Source: Furcasterigmium furcatum
Lineage: Eukaryota > Ascomycota > Sordariomycetes > Glomerellales > Plectosphaerellaceae
Assembly (NCBI GenBank): GCA_001599815.1
Contig: BCIA01000003.1
Location: 3,410,001 to 3,474,000 of the forward strand
DNA: 64,000 bases
Reading direction: 5' to 3'
The notes below the pieces were generated by a model, which made no database searches, had not been told where the DNA came from, and worked only from the letters and a program-made list of their open reading frames with translations. The translations under genes were made by a program, and so were the position numbers. This document shows, one piece after another, positions 41,694 through 52,937 of the stretch (the first letter of the stretch is position 1; every line of letters starts with the position of its first letter).

Positions 41694-43770
41694 TTAACAA
41701 GGCACCACGACCTCGACGCGCTTGATAACGAGCGTCTTTGGCCGCGCGGGGCGGAGGTTCGGCTCGCCGTACTCGGGCAGCTCCTCCTCTGTAGCAGGCA
41801 TCATGACATCGACATCCTCGACCTGGACCTTGAGGCTGGGGACGGATTGGAGGGGGATGTCGGTGCCGTCGGGCTGTGGTTGTCAGTTGCTGGGCACAAA
41901 GTACGGCTTGGGGTTCATAACGTACCTTCCTGATGCTGACTTCCAAGTTCTCCTGGATGAAGCGCGCCACCTCCTCCGGCGTCGTGATGTTCAGCGCCAT
42001 TTGTCCAAGGACCTGATGCAGCGGGATCTCGTCGTAACTCATGCCCTGCTCCGGCATGCCGAGGAGGGCGAAGGTGCCGGCAAGCTTCTTCTGGACGTAC
42101 AGCTCCACGGCGGCGGGCAGCTCGACTTCAGAGCGCTCGACCTCGACCTTTGCGAAGTACTCCTTCTCGACAGCGCGCTCCTGCCTCTTGTTACGGGCGC
42201 CGAGGCCAAGCGGCAGAGCCACCCGGGCATTGGCGGCCTGTGGCGGGCCGTAGAGACGGTTGATCGTCCTCGTGACCTCGGTGCGCATCTGACCGGGCGT
42301 TGCCTGCCAGTATCTGAGGGGCTCATAGGTGTATCCCCAGTCGCGAATGTTGGCGACGTCGAGGCTGGTGAGGGGACCATTTGCACCGTCAAAGGGGGCC
42401 ACGGGTGACCGCTCGGTGAGGGTGGTGCCGGCCGGGGAGCCGAACAGACCTCTAGTCTGGTATCGGAACTGAACCCGGCCGTTCTGGTGGTTGATGGCCT
42501 GCCAGAAGGCGAGGAGGCGGTCAACATTGGCGTGATGGAGCATGCTACGAGGTTTTGATCAGACTTTGTGCTTCCCGAATCATGTCTCATCTCAGGGGCA
42601 AGACGTACAACAGGGGATCATAGGCAGAGGTGCTCAGGAAGTAGAAGTCCTGGCCGCAGGCGGCGTAGATGTGAATCGTGCCATGGGGACCCTCCAAGCT
42701 GTTGCCGCCCATGGACATACTGCTGATCTGGGAGAAGGTGGTCGCCCTGGTGAGAGCGTTGTACTGCGAGATGAGGATGAGCACTCATTTCCGAGCTGGC
42801 CATCTTCACGGAGAAACACCTACCACATGAGTCCTCAGGTCTCGGGCAGTCAGGTCACGGTTTGCCGTCGCCGGGTAGCTCTGGCCTCTGTCGACACAGC
42901 GCCTGGTGGCATTCCGTCCATTGAATTGGCCAAAGCGCTGGCGGACCGCATCGTCGGGGTACGTGTACCCGACCAGAGGGTTGCGGACAGTCATCCGCCT
43001 CCCGTCGGCCCTGTTGATGGTGACAGCCCCCGGGACAGTGGCGGGAGGAACGCGAGAGTCAGCAGCCCAGTCCCAGAATGGCGCGCGCAGTCGAGCCGCG
43101 GCGGTGACGTACTGCTGTCTGACGTTCGAGGGATACGTCGCAGCGATTCTCCGCGCGTGTGATACGAGGACTTGCTGTGAGACGGTCAGCTCAATATTTC
43201 TCCTGGCCTGACTCGCATCTGACTGACCTCGAAGAGCGCGAGGTACGCGCGGTGCCATGTTCCAAACAAGATCTCCTGTGAGGCGTTAGACCTCTTCCAT
43301 CGTCATAGGCATGAGACTCAACTGACGTTGTGAGGGCAGAATCCTCCTTCGCCGCGTTGGGGGCCACCACCTGCCCAGGGCATGTAAGGCTGGCCATGGA
43401 TGGCTGCAGCAGTCAGTCAGTCAACGGCTTCACATGACCGGCATCAAGGGGGTCTCATACCAGAAATCTGGAAGTACGAGGTCGGATCCGACACGGGCGC
43501 GTCCTGCATCGCAGTCATGGCCTGGACGTAGAGATCCCTGACAGAGTAAGTAAGCATCGGGCCAATAGGTCACACACCCAGAAACATGATGTCTCACCAT
43601 TGCGGCCCGGCCTCATCGTAGATGTCGTTGAGGTTCCTCCTTGCAGGTGTCTCGCCGGTCTGGGAGTTGACACCGGAAAAGACGCCCACAATGGGGTAGG
43701 GGTTTCGCTGGGCCGTGGCCAGAGGGATGGACGCCAGGGCGCAGAGCGCCAGAAACGAAGGAACAAGCAT
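41694..43770 (-). CDS. secreted tyrosinase (type-3 copper oxidase)
   Basis: Predicted 559-aa phenol oxidase; exons 43598-43770, 43461-43537, 43327-43403, 43228-43275, 42824-43174, 42609-42763, 41926-42544, 41694-41873, phases closed. Residues 1-20 form a signal peptide (LVPSFLALCALASIPLATA), so the enzyme is secreted, as in the long tyrosinases. CuA ligands are His86 (HGQPYMPW), His108 (GFCPHN, with Cys106 placed for the Cys-His thioether) and His117 (GTWHRAYLALFE). The CuB region has His269 and His273 (EGPHGTIHIY) and the DPLFMLHHANVDR motif. The catalytic half ends near residue 370; the C-terminal half (EVELPAAVELYVQKKL, EEVARFIQENLEVSIRK) is a beta-rich cap that commonly shields the site until cleaved. 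It would oxidise mono- and diphenols, relevant to melanin-type polymers or defence phenolics. Confidence 0.92.
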
Positions 43771-46009
43771 GGCGTCTCACACGTAGACCGACAGGGCACG
43801 GAACGGAATCTTTGTAGGGACAGAACAGAGCGGATGGAAAGGGGGAAGGCGTCCATGGTTATATCTTGTTTTCCCAGGGTCCGCACCTAGGTACGCACCG
43901 TCTGCGAGACAACCCTCGACGGGTCAAACGCCCTGGCCTCATCAAACGGTCCTCCTCCCTGCCTACCCAACTTCGTCTGAGTGCCCACCCCCGTTCATTG
44001 GTGGTGACATCGTCACCCAGGCCAGGCCTGTGCTCGCAGGGCCGCTGTGTGCGTGCGATACATGCCTCCTTGGACCCAAGGGCGCCGCAGGAGGCCGCAT
44101 ACATAGCGTTGCGTGACGTCCCAACGCAGGTCGTAGATCCCATTCAGCTGGGAGCCACGCCCAGGGCAGGGTAGGCAGGGCTGCTGGTCCTGGCGATGGA
44201 GCCCTCCGGAGCATCGTAAATGGTTTGTCGATGAACGAACAGGCATGTACTGTATGACCGGCGAGTCGGAAGCACGGAAGCTGCTGTTGGGCCTTGTCGA
44301 CCAATGGCAGAGGCCACCGCCGGGATTGCATCTGGACGACAGCGGTGGTGGTGGTTCATGGCCTGAGCCGCCTTCATCCAAGGGATTGGGATAGGCAATA
44401 ATTACATATCCATTGCAGGGGTCATTGAGTCAAAAGATGAGGGGCCACGCACCACTTGGAAGCCGGAACTAACGTTTCTCGGGGCCACAGTCTGACAAGA
44501 GGAAAAGGAAGGACGGGGAGTCCGGAGGTGAGGAAGACAGACACATGTCGCGGCTTGCCAAGACAGGGCACTGCGTCTGTCGCACAAGTAGGCGCCAAAA
44601 GAAGCTGCTGTCTCACTCGGGATGCGCTCTATCGTGCCGTATCATGCGGGTTGCCGCACAGGGCCAGGGGCAAACGGAAGAGTGCCGGGCTAACCACGCT
44701 CGTTTCGCTCGCTCGTGGTTCCGCATCCCGGAACGATGTGCATCATCACGGCGGTGAGGGCCGCCCTTGTCGGTGACGGCGAGGCCTAGGAGGTATGTAC
44801 CTTGGTACCGTAGGTACGTGCAACGATCGCCGCTCGTGTTCTGTAGACCGTCTGTGCAGACAGCTGCCGAGCCTCGGCCAAGGGAGAAGATCGACCGTGA
44901 GATCAGCGTTTCTTCTGCGAGATGCAGGGGCCGAGGGACAACTGCCGCGTGGACTGGGGAAGACGGGGCAGATGTGCCTGAGACTAGCTGCATCCAGAGT
45001 TGGTGGAGAGACAAACCGCTGCCATGCGAACTCTGTATGCGAGCGAGCACTAAGATGGTGGGTGGGTGTTGGTGGAAGGTGGAAGATGGAAGATGGCAGC
45101 GAGGTCGAGGGATGAATGTTTGTCGGTCGTTGATTGGCGGAGCCTTGGCGTCTCTTGGAGACGGGACCTAGGGAGAAAGACCGACCTAGGTAGCTTCAGG
45201 GGCTTCATAATAGTGAGGTGCTTACCAAGGCAGGTACCACCATTACTGGAAGTACCTACCCGACTGAATAGTTACTATAGGTAAGGTATGTAAGTGAAAG
45301 CACGTGAACACCCAAAACGTTTCCAAACTCATGGATGCCTCTGATCATCATCAGCAATACTTACATTGCTAGAATCAGCATCGACTTCTGACGCTTGGGG
45401 AACCCGACCATGCCACCCTCAACTCACCAAACCACGTCCCGAGCGCGCTTCTCATCCACCTGGACACCAAACCACGACGACATCCCATGCGTACAACACG
45501 TGTCGGTGAGGCAACAATAAATATGCAGTGTAATTCAAACGCTCTCAAGGCCACGCAGTCTTCGTATCAGCTGGCTAGCTATTTGCCGTCCACAGCTCCC
45601 TATCGTGACATGAGAAGCCTTCTCCACCAAACGCGGATCCGGCAAGGAAATGGGCACTGCCGCCGCCTCTTTTCCTCCCTCCGAGCCATTCTCATTTCCG
45701 AATAAATAATCCACGTCTCCTGCCCGGGGGCGCCGTCCGTATGCCGTCCGTCCCGGGCAGCCCAAAATAGGCGAGACAGTGGCGGCGGTGACAACCTTAC
45801 GTTTTGTGCGCCATGAGAGTCCCGAAAAGAAAGAAAAAGAATTACAAACGACTCTTTCTTACCCAATCTTCCCGTACAACGCCGACAAATAACCTTCCGA
45901 ACCCGAGACACCCAGGAGCCGGAGGTGCTGAATTCTCCGAGACAGGGCGCCGGCTGACGCTCTCTGAAATGACTGCTGCCTTGGTGAGGCCAATTGGGAC
46001 ATGCCTTCT
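43771..46009. other. intergenic 2.2 kb, tyrosinase upstream region
   Basis: No coding sequence is supported here. Several short GTACC/TAGGTAC palindromic words cluster at 44790-44820 and 45180-45290, and a CACGTG E-box is at 45302-45307. Any of these could belong to tyrosinase control, but none is diagnostic. Confidence 0.45.
43859..43864 (-). promoter_or_regulatory. TATA-like element of the tyrosinase gene
   Basis: ATATAA on the minus strand lies about 90 nt upstream of the tyrosinase start codon at 43770. An out-of-frame ATG sits just after it (43853), so transcription presumably begins downstream of that codon. Confidence 0.35.
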
Positions 46010-47143
46010 TCAGAGAGTCTTCTCAACCAGGACGAGTTCCCTGAAGCCTTCCTGCCACCTCCTTGTCTGTTCCGGGGTGGGCTTCGGCAGTGGGCTCCTG
46101 GCGAAGCCGCCATACCCGGACCAAGCCTGCAGGCCGGCCTTGACTCCGACAACGCCGCCCTGGATTGCCGTCCAGTCACCTTGCGAGACGATCTGCTGCA
46201 GTTCTTGCGCCTCGGCAACTTTGCCCTGCCTGTAGCGCTCGATAGTCTTGATGCAAGCCTTGGGCGCAATATTGGCCAGCCCGGCCAGGATGCCGTGCCC
46301 GCCTGCCACAAGGGACTGAATCGAGAAGTCCGCCGACCCGGCAAGCACCAGGAAATCGGGACGTTCAGGGTTGTGCGATTTAGAGAGAGCCCTGGTGGCG
46401 GCCGCCACACGGTTGAGCTTGCCGGTGTTGCCGCAGGTAAGTTTGACACCGACGATATTCGGATGCTGCGACAGTGTCACGATGATATCAGATGACAGGT
46501 CCAAACCGCCGACAGCCCCTGGGAAGTTGTAGATGATGATCGGGATCGGGGAGGCATCCGCGACCTGCTGGAAGAAATCCAGGATGGTCTCCGACGATGG
46601 CGCAAACAGGGTCGAATAGTACGATGGGGGGAGGACCAGGGCATAGTCTCCTCCGGCTGCCCACGCCTCATCGCAGTACTGTATCGTTTCACGCGTGCTC
46701 TGGCTACCACAACCCACGATGATGGGCATGTGAGAGTACCCAGCGCCGTCAAGAGCCTCCCGCGTGGTGGCTGTGACCAGCTGCCGTTCCGCGTGGGTGA
46801 GATGAACGGCTTCTCCATTGGACCCCTGTGTGGCAATACCCGTCACACCCGCCTTTGCAAGTCGCACTGCATGGCGAGCAATAGTGTCCGTGTCCAGGTC
46901 CTCTGTGCCCGGCTCAAAGAAGCACATGGTTGGCACGTAGACGCCCGGAATAAGCGGCCGGGCCACGTGGCTATCCGTGTCCATTGAAGAGCCATCACAC
47001 GGACTGCTCAACGATGTTTGAGAGTTTGAGGGGCTGATGCCAGAGTAGTTGAGAGCCGACAAACGCGTTTGGCGAGCAGAGAAGGTGCCGAAACTGGCCG
47101 TGTAACTGCCAGCGGGCGAGGGAGCATCATTGTGTGGTGCCAT
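46010..47143 (-). CDS. DapA-family aldolase (dihydrodipicolinate synthase superfamily)
   Basis: Class I, Schiff-base aldolase of 377 aa in a single exon from ATG 47143. The first ~60 residues (Ser/Pro/Asn-rich) are a non-conserved extension; the barrel begins at RPLIPGVYVPTMCFF. Family motifs are all present: GIATQGSNGEAVHLT (residues 103-116), GSQSTRETI, the catalytic Tyr205 in PIIIYNFPG, and the Schiff-base Lys234 in NIVGVKLTCGN. Fungi do not make lysine through dihydrodipicolinate, so a catabolic role is expected: either 2-keto-3-deoxy-L-galactonate aldolase (LGA1, galacturonate pathway) or 4-hydroxy-2-oxoglutarate aldolase type. The sequence alone does not separate them. A consensus TATA box lies about 200 nt upstream, in keeping with an inducible catabolic gene. 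Confidence 0.9.
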   Translation of the reverse strand: MAPHNDAPSPAGSYTASFGTFSARQTRLSALNYSGISPSNSQTSLSSPCDGSSMDTDSHVARPLIPGVYVPTMCFFEPGTEDLDTDTIARHAVRLAKAGVTGIATQGSNGEAVHLTHAERQLVTATTREALDGAGYSHMPIIVGCGSQSTRETIQYCDEAWAAGGDYALVLPPSYYSTLFAPSSETILDFFQQVADASPIPIIIYNFPGAVGGLDLSSDIIVTLSQHPNIVGVKLTCGNTGKLNRVAAATRALSKSHNPERPDFLVLAGSADFSIQSLVAGGHGILAGLANIAPKACIKTIERYRQGKVAEAQELQQIVSQGDWTAIQGGVVGVKAGLQAWSGYGGFARSPLPKPTPEQTRRWQEGFRELVLVEKTL

Positions 47144-47340
47144 GGGGAGCTGCTGATGTCCTAAGAGACAGACGGGGCTAGCGATCAAGATAATGATCCA
47201 AAGATGGCAGTAGAGAGTCTCGCAAGCGATGGTTTAAACCGTCAGGTAGTCTGAGCAGAGATAGGTAGGTAAGAAGGTTTGGGCTGTTGGGTGATGATGA
47301 CGAGACGATGAAACTCCCAGCTCAAGAGGAGGGCTTCGAC

Positions 47341-47347
47341 TTTTATA
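47341..47347 (-). promoter_or_regulatory. TATA box of the DapA-family aldolase gene
   Basis: TATAAAA on the minus strand lies 198 nt upstream of the start codon at 47143. The distance leaves room for a leader of about 150-170 nt. Confidence 0.5.
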
Positions 47348-50300
47348 CTGCCACTAGGATGGAGACGAGAAAAACTAGTACACACGTAACCGAGTCTGGG
47401 AATCACCTTTCTCTTCTCTCGAGGCCCTTGGCAACGGGAAGCAGGCAAGAGACTCGGCTGCTTCCATGGTCTGGATGTTGCCTCTCGCCTGCCGAGGACT
47501 GGCCTGTCAAGACGTAGTTTAAGGGGTCCACAACGCCCTGGTGATTGTAAGCACGACGGAAATGGACTTGGCTGCTTTGGCCGGTCAGCGAACAAGCAAG
47601 AGGTGGTTTCGATACAAGTCAGTACTTGTGAGTTGGAGCAGGGGGCAGACGAGTCGACCGGGGCCTGCAGCACACAGTGCGCTGGGGTTTGGGCTGGGCA
47701 TGACACAGCGACGGGCGTGTGGCTGGGTGATGCCGAAGGATTGTCAGTGTCTTGGCGGGCAGGCCGATCAAGCTGCAGCTGGGACGGTGCCGGTCCAGGT
47801 TTGTGGGATTGGGCGTGGGGGGTTGACATGAGACGAGATTTCCGTCAATTAGAGTAAGGTGTCGCGAGTTGGACGGTCTCCTCGATGATAGGCGGAGCGA
47901 GTGCTGGGGAGCCGCGATTCTCCAGAAGACTCCATGGTATCATGGCTTGGTAGATAGACATCGACTGTTCGACATGCGTGATGAAAGCGTTCTTGGGTAG
48001 TAGGTCTGCAAGGTGCTCGATTGCCAACCTTGGGCTGAGTTTCGTGGAAGAAACTTTGCCGTGGAAAGTAAGGCAATGGGAAGGCCACCACAAGACGTCC
48101 AAGTCCGGGAGGCAGCCGATGAGCAGAAGGGACGGGAGCTCGATGGTAAGGATATGAGCTGATTGACCTGCTTGATTCGTGCACTTGCAGAGGTTGCGCA
48201 TGGTCCGGCCAGGCGACGAAAAGGCAGGCCAGCTTTTGGTCGCATGGGAAACTTTTCTCCAGCAAACAACCCACTAGGACGTGAAGTGAGCATGCCGCCT
48301 CCTGCATCTGGTCATTCGGTGCCCCGATTGGGAAATGGCCATGTCACTTGACGCCTCAGGCCTGGTAGTGTCGCGATCTCTGCTGCATGGAACCAGCAGC
48401 GGTGTGAGCTGGAAAAGTGCGGGCGGCAGCGTAACAAGAGCGATCGACGAGGCAATACGGTGTAAGTGATCGACGTGCGGGAATATCCTGCTGCGAGGCG
48501 GCAGCAGGCCTGCAAGCCGCCGCTCAGGATGACGGCTGACTACCAGTCGGGCATGCGAGAGAATTCCCTATCTGCCAGGCACCGACAGATGAAGGGTGCG
48601 TGGGTGAGCGTAACGTGTCGTGTCGTCTGTCAACGTCAGCAAGCCCACGGGTACTTCGGGCAAAGGCTCTTCGCTGTCTCGGAAAAAGGTGGCATGACAG
48701 CCACGCCCGTCTCAGACGGCGATCCTCGGAAGACGCGAGCGAGATGGCTGATGATGGTGAATGAGCTGAATGCAGGCGGAGGAGCGGCGGCCTCAAAATA
48801 GATTGTGTTGGCCGCTGCATGGCAAGGTAGCGTAAGGTTGGTAGGTAGGTAGGCAGGCAGCCCCGGTTTCCCCGCAAGGCCGCAATATTGCTGGCATTGA
48901 GATGCCGGCGAGGGGGCAGTATGGGTCGAGGTCTGCGGGGAATTGCCCAGCAATGCACAAAGATGTGTTGACGTTGATGATATGAGCAAGTCGTGAAACT
49001 CTGCTGTTGCTTGAGGGAGGACGATGTCTGAGTTTGGGGTCAGGACGGAGTGGAAGGAACCAAAGGTCCATCGACTCCAGCGCACTGACCACTCCCGGGA
49101 AACTGCCACCAAGCCCAACGTCCCTTCCTCCATTCCCTTCCCGTCATCCTCGACATGGAAGCCAGCGCCAGCTGTCCCTTCCCAAAATCCGGCACCCGGC
49201 CCAAGACCGGCACGTGAAAGGCCCCGAAAGAGGAATTTCTGCATCTCGAAACCATCCTGCCTCTTCCTCCACTCCTCCAATACCCCAAGGACTGGGAATC
49301 CCCGCCGCACTGTGCTCGCCTTGCGCACACCCTTGTCCTTGGATCCCGGGGCAACTCCTCATGGGCCGCTGCTGGTATCTTTGGGTATCTTCTACTCTTC
49401 GACCCAAGAATCTCGTGGAGTCATCTCAGCGACGTATCAAGCCTCTTCTCTGGGCAACCCCTGTCAGGTTTCGCCGCAGTCCTTGGCTTGATGCCTTCTC
49501 CGTGTCCCATTCCTGCGCATCTGGACCAAGCTGGTTAGAGTCTCCCGGACATTGAAGCAGCCGCTCGCGTCATGGAGGAAGGCTTGATATCGGCCCCGGC
49601 CGTCTCGAAACGCTCTCTGGCAGAGCAGACCAATCTTGCCTTGCCCGGTCCTCCAGCCGGCCTCCCCATCTCGTTGTTGTCTGGCCAGATATGGTGCCGT
49701 GCCGCGTGATCCCTCGACCCTCCCTGATGCGAAGGAGCGAGACATCTGGGCCAATCGTGTCAAGCATCGTGCTAACATCATCTCTTAGCCTTCTTTGCCT
49801 GATCCCACTACGTATGCGCTTTCATTCTGGCCTTCGTCATGCATACGTAACTGCGGTTTACCAACGGTGCTTATTCGTGCGGATTCACGATGCCTCGCGG
49901 TGCTCGGACATTCGATATGCAGCAATATTGCGCGCAAAGTTGTGTCCGAGTTGGAGAGGCCATTATTGGAGTCGACCCCGCGTTATCCTGCCCCGCCCCC
50001 GCTCGACATCCTCCGGCCGGTCTCGTTCGTTCATGGGCGCAGCAGGATAAGGGCCCATCTCGAATGCTCTCCAAGGCCTCGTCGACTCCACCAGCAAGCA
50101 GACTTCCCCTCAGAGCCCAACCCCGGACCCGGACCTTGAGACACCCCTACATCCATCCAGTCTTTCTCCCCGGTCCTGTCCTATGCTTCATCAATCTTGA
50201 TGCATTCCCCCCTCATATCGACATGCGCCTGGCCTCGTGACCAGACAGGCTGTGGGGATGCCCAACATTACTCCATGCACATGCAGGTTGGAAGCCGCCG

Positions 50301-52343
50301 CTTGCGCCCAACCACGCCAACATCCTCGTGTGAAGTAATGACCGGGACACGTAGGTTCGCTCTGACGGCATGGCTTCGGCATTGTTCATCTCGCTCTGGG
50401 GTCAGGAGACCATATGCCAACCAATAATGCGGTGGGTCTCTCGTTCGACCACCGAGGACATTTCTACCACGACATCGGTATGCACTTTGGAGGGCCCTGC
50501 TGGGCGCTGGCCACGCCGGTTATCTGTCGGATGACACCACCATCTCGGCCTCTCTTGCTGCAGGCCTCGCGCTGCCTTCCCCCGCAATCTCCCCACATTC
50601 ACAAGGTCAGCCGCATGACCCCGGCTGACATTCGCCCATCATGCACGGTTTACGGTTCCAGGCTGATGGAGATTTCTCGGCAATGGCCTGGACCGTCCGG
50701 CCAAGATGTCAGCCTGTCCGCGTTCCGAGAACGTGATCCGGCGGTGTTGGCGGTTCGGTGGCCGGCATGGAGCGCTCCGCTCGCGAATAGAGCCGTCTGC
50801 GTCCTCTATTATGTCATAGAATCAGACCATCCATGCCTGAAGAAGCCTCTGTGGCATGGTTCTACAGCCTCTCATCAGATCTTGACCCGATTCAGAGTTG
50901 GACTGCCTGAGTGTGGGCTTGATCAGGCATATTTGGCGACGAAGCACCCCAGCTGGGTTGCTGTCGGTTGCATGGCGCACAGCACAGCCGAGGAATATGG
51001 TTAGCATGGAAGATGAATTGTGGCTGCAGTGTCGTTTGTTTTGACATCCAACTGACAATGTTTCTAGTGGCTTAGAACCATAACCCACTCTGTCTGGTAA
51101 GAGCTCCTAGTGAAGCTCGTCCAATCCAAGTACACTATCCTCAAAGAAGAGGTGATTTCCCTCTATCCTAGCTGCCACACTTGAGCCGATCCCTCGGGAC
51201 CGCCGTACTCCTACTGGTCTTCCCGAGAGGCACCTTTCATACCATTGTTACCAGGAGTTGAGGTTCCATGCCCTCACCGGATGTTAAAGCAAGCTTCGGC
51301 ACCCCTGTGCCAACTCTGTGCCAAACTGATGGGCCGCGCCACCGCGTGGCATGGTCTCTGGTCTAGCCCGCCAAGCAGGTGCCATAAGCACAACATCCCG
51401 TGCCCGGGAACGTGGGCTCATGCACTGCACATGTCTGGCCACGGCTCGTCCCGTGTTGTGTGGCGTTGAGGGCTGGTCCTGTTGATCCGCGGTTCCAAAT
51501 AGTCGGGTTAGTCTGTCGCCCCTGAGCACCCTGGGCGGTGCTGCCCGTACATGTGAGGATCTTCACTTCAGGCACGGTGACCTGAAGGAAGCACCTGTAC
51601 AGGTTGAAACACGTCCACCTCGTGGCGGCTTCGGTTGATCCCCCTCTGGCGAGACCTGAGAACCGAGAGTGCTCTCTGCCAAGTCCCGAGCCGGCCCTTC
51701 GTCAGCAGAAACAATGTCCCACATGTCAGTGGCATCGCTCAATACCGTTGCTGAGACTCACGTGAAGTTCCTAAGCTGCAGATGACCCTAGAGTGCGCTT
51801 TGGCTAAATCGGCAGACCCCCTGAGCTGCGTGTGATTCCGCATCCGGAAAGTACACGCAGTTTCCTGCATCTATACCAGACATCACGCCTCAGGGTCTGT
51901 GGAGGAGGTTGGGATAACTGCTCATCTGTGGAGGTTGGTTCCAATAAGAAACCAAGCCGTTACTCCTTGTCGGCACTGCTTCTCATCGGTCTGGATGCTG
52001 GGTCTTCGTCCGCTGTCAAACTTCGCAAGGCAGCACGGTGCCGGTCTTCGCCGTGGCGCCCAGGGATCTCCAGGGGTGCGCAACTAAACCCACTGGCCAA
52101 CTCGTGGGTGAATCATGGGTTGCCCTTGAGCCAACAGGAGCCGTTGTCGACCAGATCGATCATACTGGGAGTATGAGAGGAGCTTGAAGTGCGTGTCATT
52201 GACCATCTCTGCTCCTGCCGCAGCTCTCAAGGTCTTCTCCGTCTCCTCCGTCCCCTCGCCACGACTAGGTGTTCCCACCCGCCAAGCTTCCCATATAACT
52301 TCAAAGACTCTGTCACCACGTATATGCTTGAGAGCGAAGCAAT

Positions 52344-52869
52344 ATGTCCGGCTCCAGCTCAGCGCCAGGCAGGCAACCGGATGATCACGACTTCTCCCTG
52401 AACCCACACTGTTACCGCGACCTAAACAGCCAGCAGAAAGTGCTTGTCAATAACCTCCTCGAGAAACTCCGCGATGCCAATAAGTCTAATCATTCGCCCA
52501 CGGGCCGTCAGGTACTCGCCGGGGCCTGTGGAAGAAAGTCTCCCCAAAGTGGGACGCTTCCAGGTCTTGACGTAAGCCAGAGACGTTCGGCGACCGCATA
52601 AAGGACGACTCTAGCATCGTCGTTGGACACCTACACTCTGACTACCCGGAGCCTCGACAGAAGAGAAAGCGTAAGCCTATGTTGTGCTAGATTACCGTCG
52701 CGCGGGAGCAATCATACGACTGAAGCCCAAAATCAACTGGGAGGAAAAGAAGGCCACCCAATTGTGGATTGACAAATGACAACTTCAACCTGCTGTCAAG
52801 AGGTCGGCTTACGGGGAACAGTCGCGAGAACTTCTATGGAAAAGGAAATTCATGGATATTTATAATTGA
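52344..52869 (+). pseudogene. decayed coding relic, unknown family
   Basis: A protein-like reading can be followed through three frames. From ATG 52344: SGSSSAPGRQPDDHDF, NPHCYRDLNSQQKVLVNN, LLEKLRDANKSNHSPTGRQ. Then from 52523 in another frame: GLWKKVSPKWDASRS, stop, RKPETFGDRIKDDSS, HLHSDYPEPRQKRKR. From 52723 in the third frame: KPKINWEEKKATQLWIDK, stop, QLQPAVKRSAYGEQSRELLW. The segments are hydrophilic and coherent, unlike surrounding chance frames, but are broken by two in-frame TGA codons and at least two frame changes. An intron may account for part of the second change (GTAAGC at 52672). I do not recognise the family. It is the only coding-like signal in the 9.6-kb gene-poor stretch. 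Confidence 0.4.
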
Positions 52870-52876
52870 GATGACT

Positions 52877-52937
52877 TCTCTCTTAATTTCAGGAAAATAA
52901 CATGGCCTCTCTCTTGATTTCAGAAGTGGACATGGCC
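52877..52937. repeat. imperfect tandem duplication of about 30 bp
   Basis: Units 52877-52907 and 52908-52937 both begin TCTCTCTT(A/G)ATTTCAG and end ACATGGCC, differing by a few bases in between. It lies directly after the decayed relic. Confidence 0.75.

Noticed and set aside
43515..43886. Minus-strand frame overlapping the tyrosinase start
   Set aside because: Reads the signal-peptide exon in a wrong frame; the frame used for tyrosinase gives a clean signal peptide and spliced catalytic motifs.
50414..51004. 196-codon plus-strand frame in the gene-poor region
   Set aside because: Composition is mixed with many Cys, Trp, His and Pro; no domain, signal peptide or splice-consistent extension. 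Probably chance.
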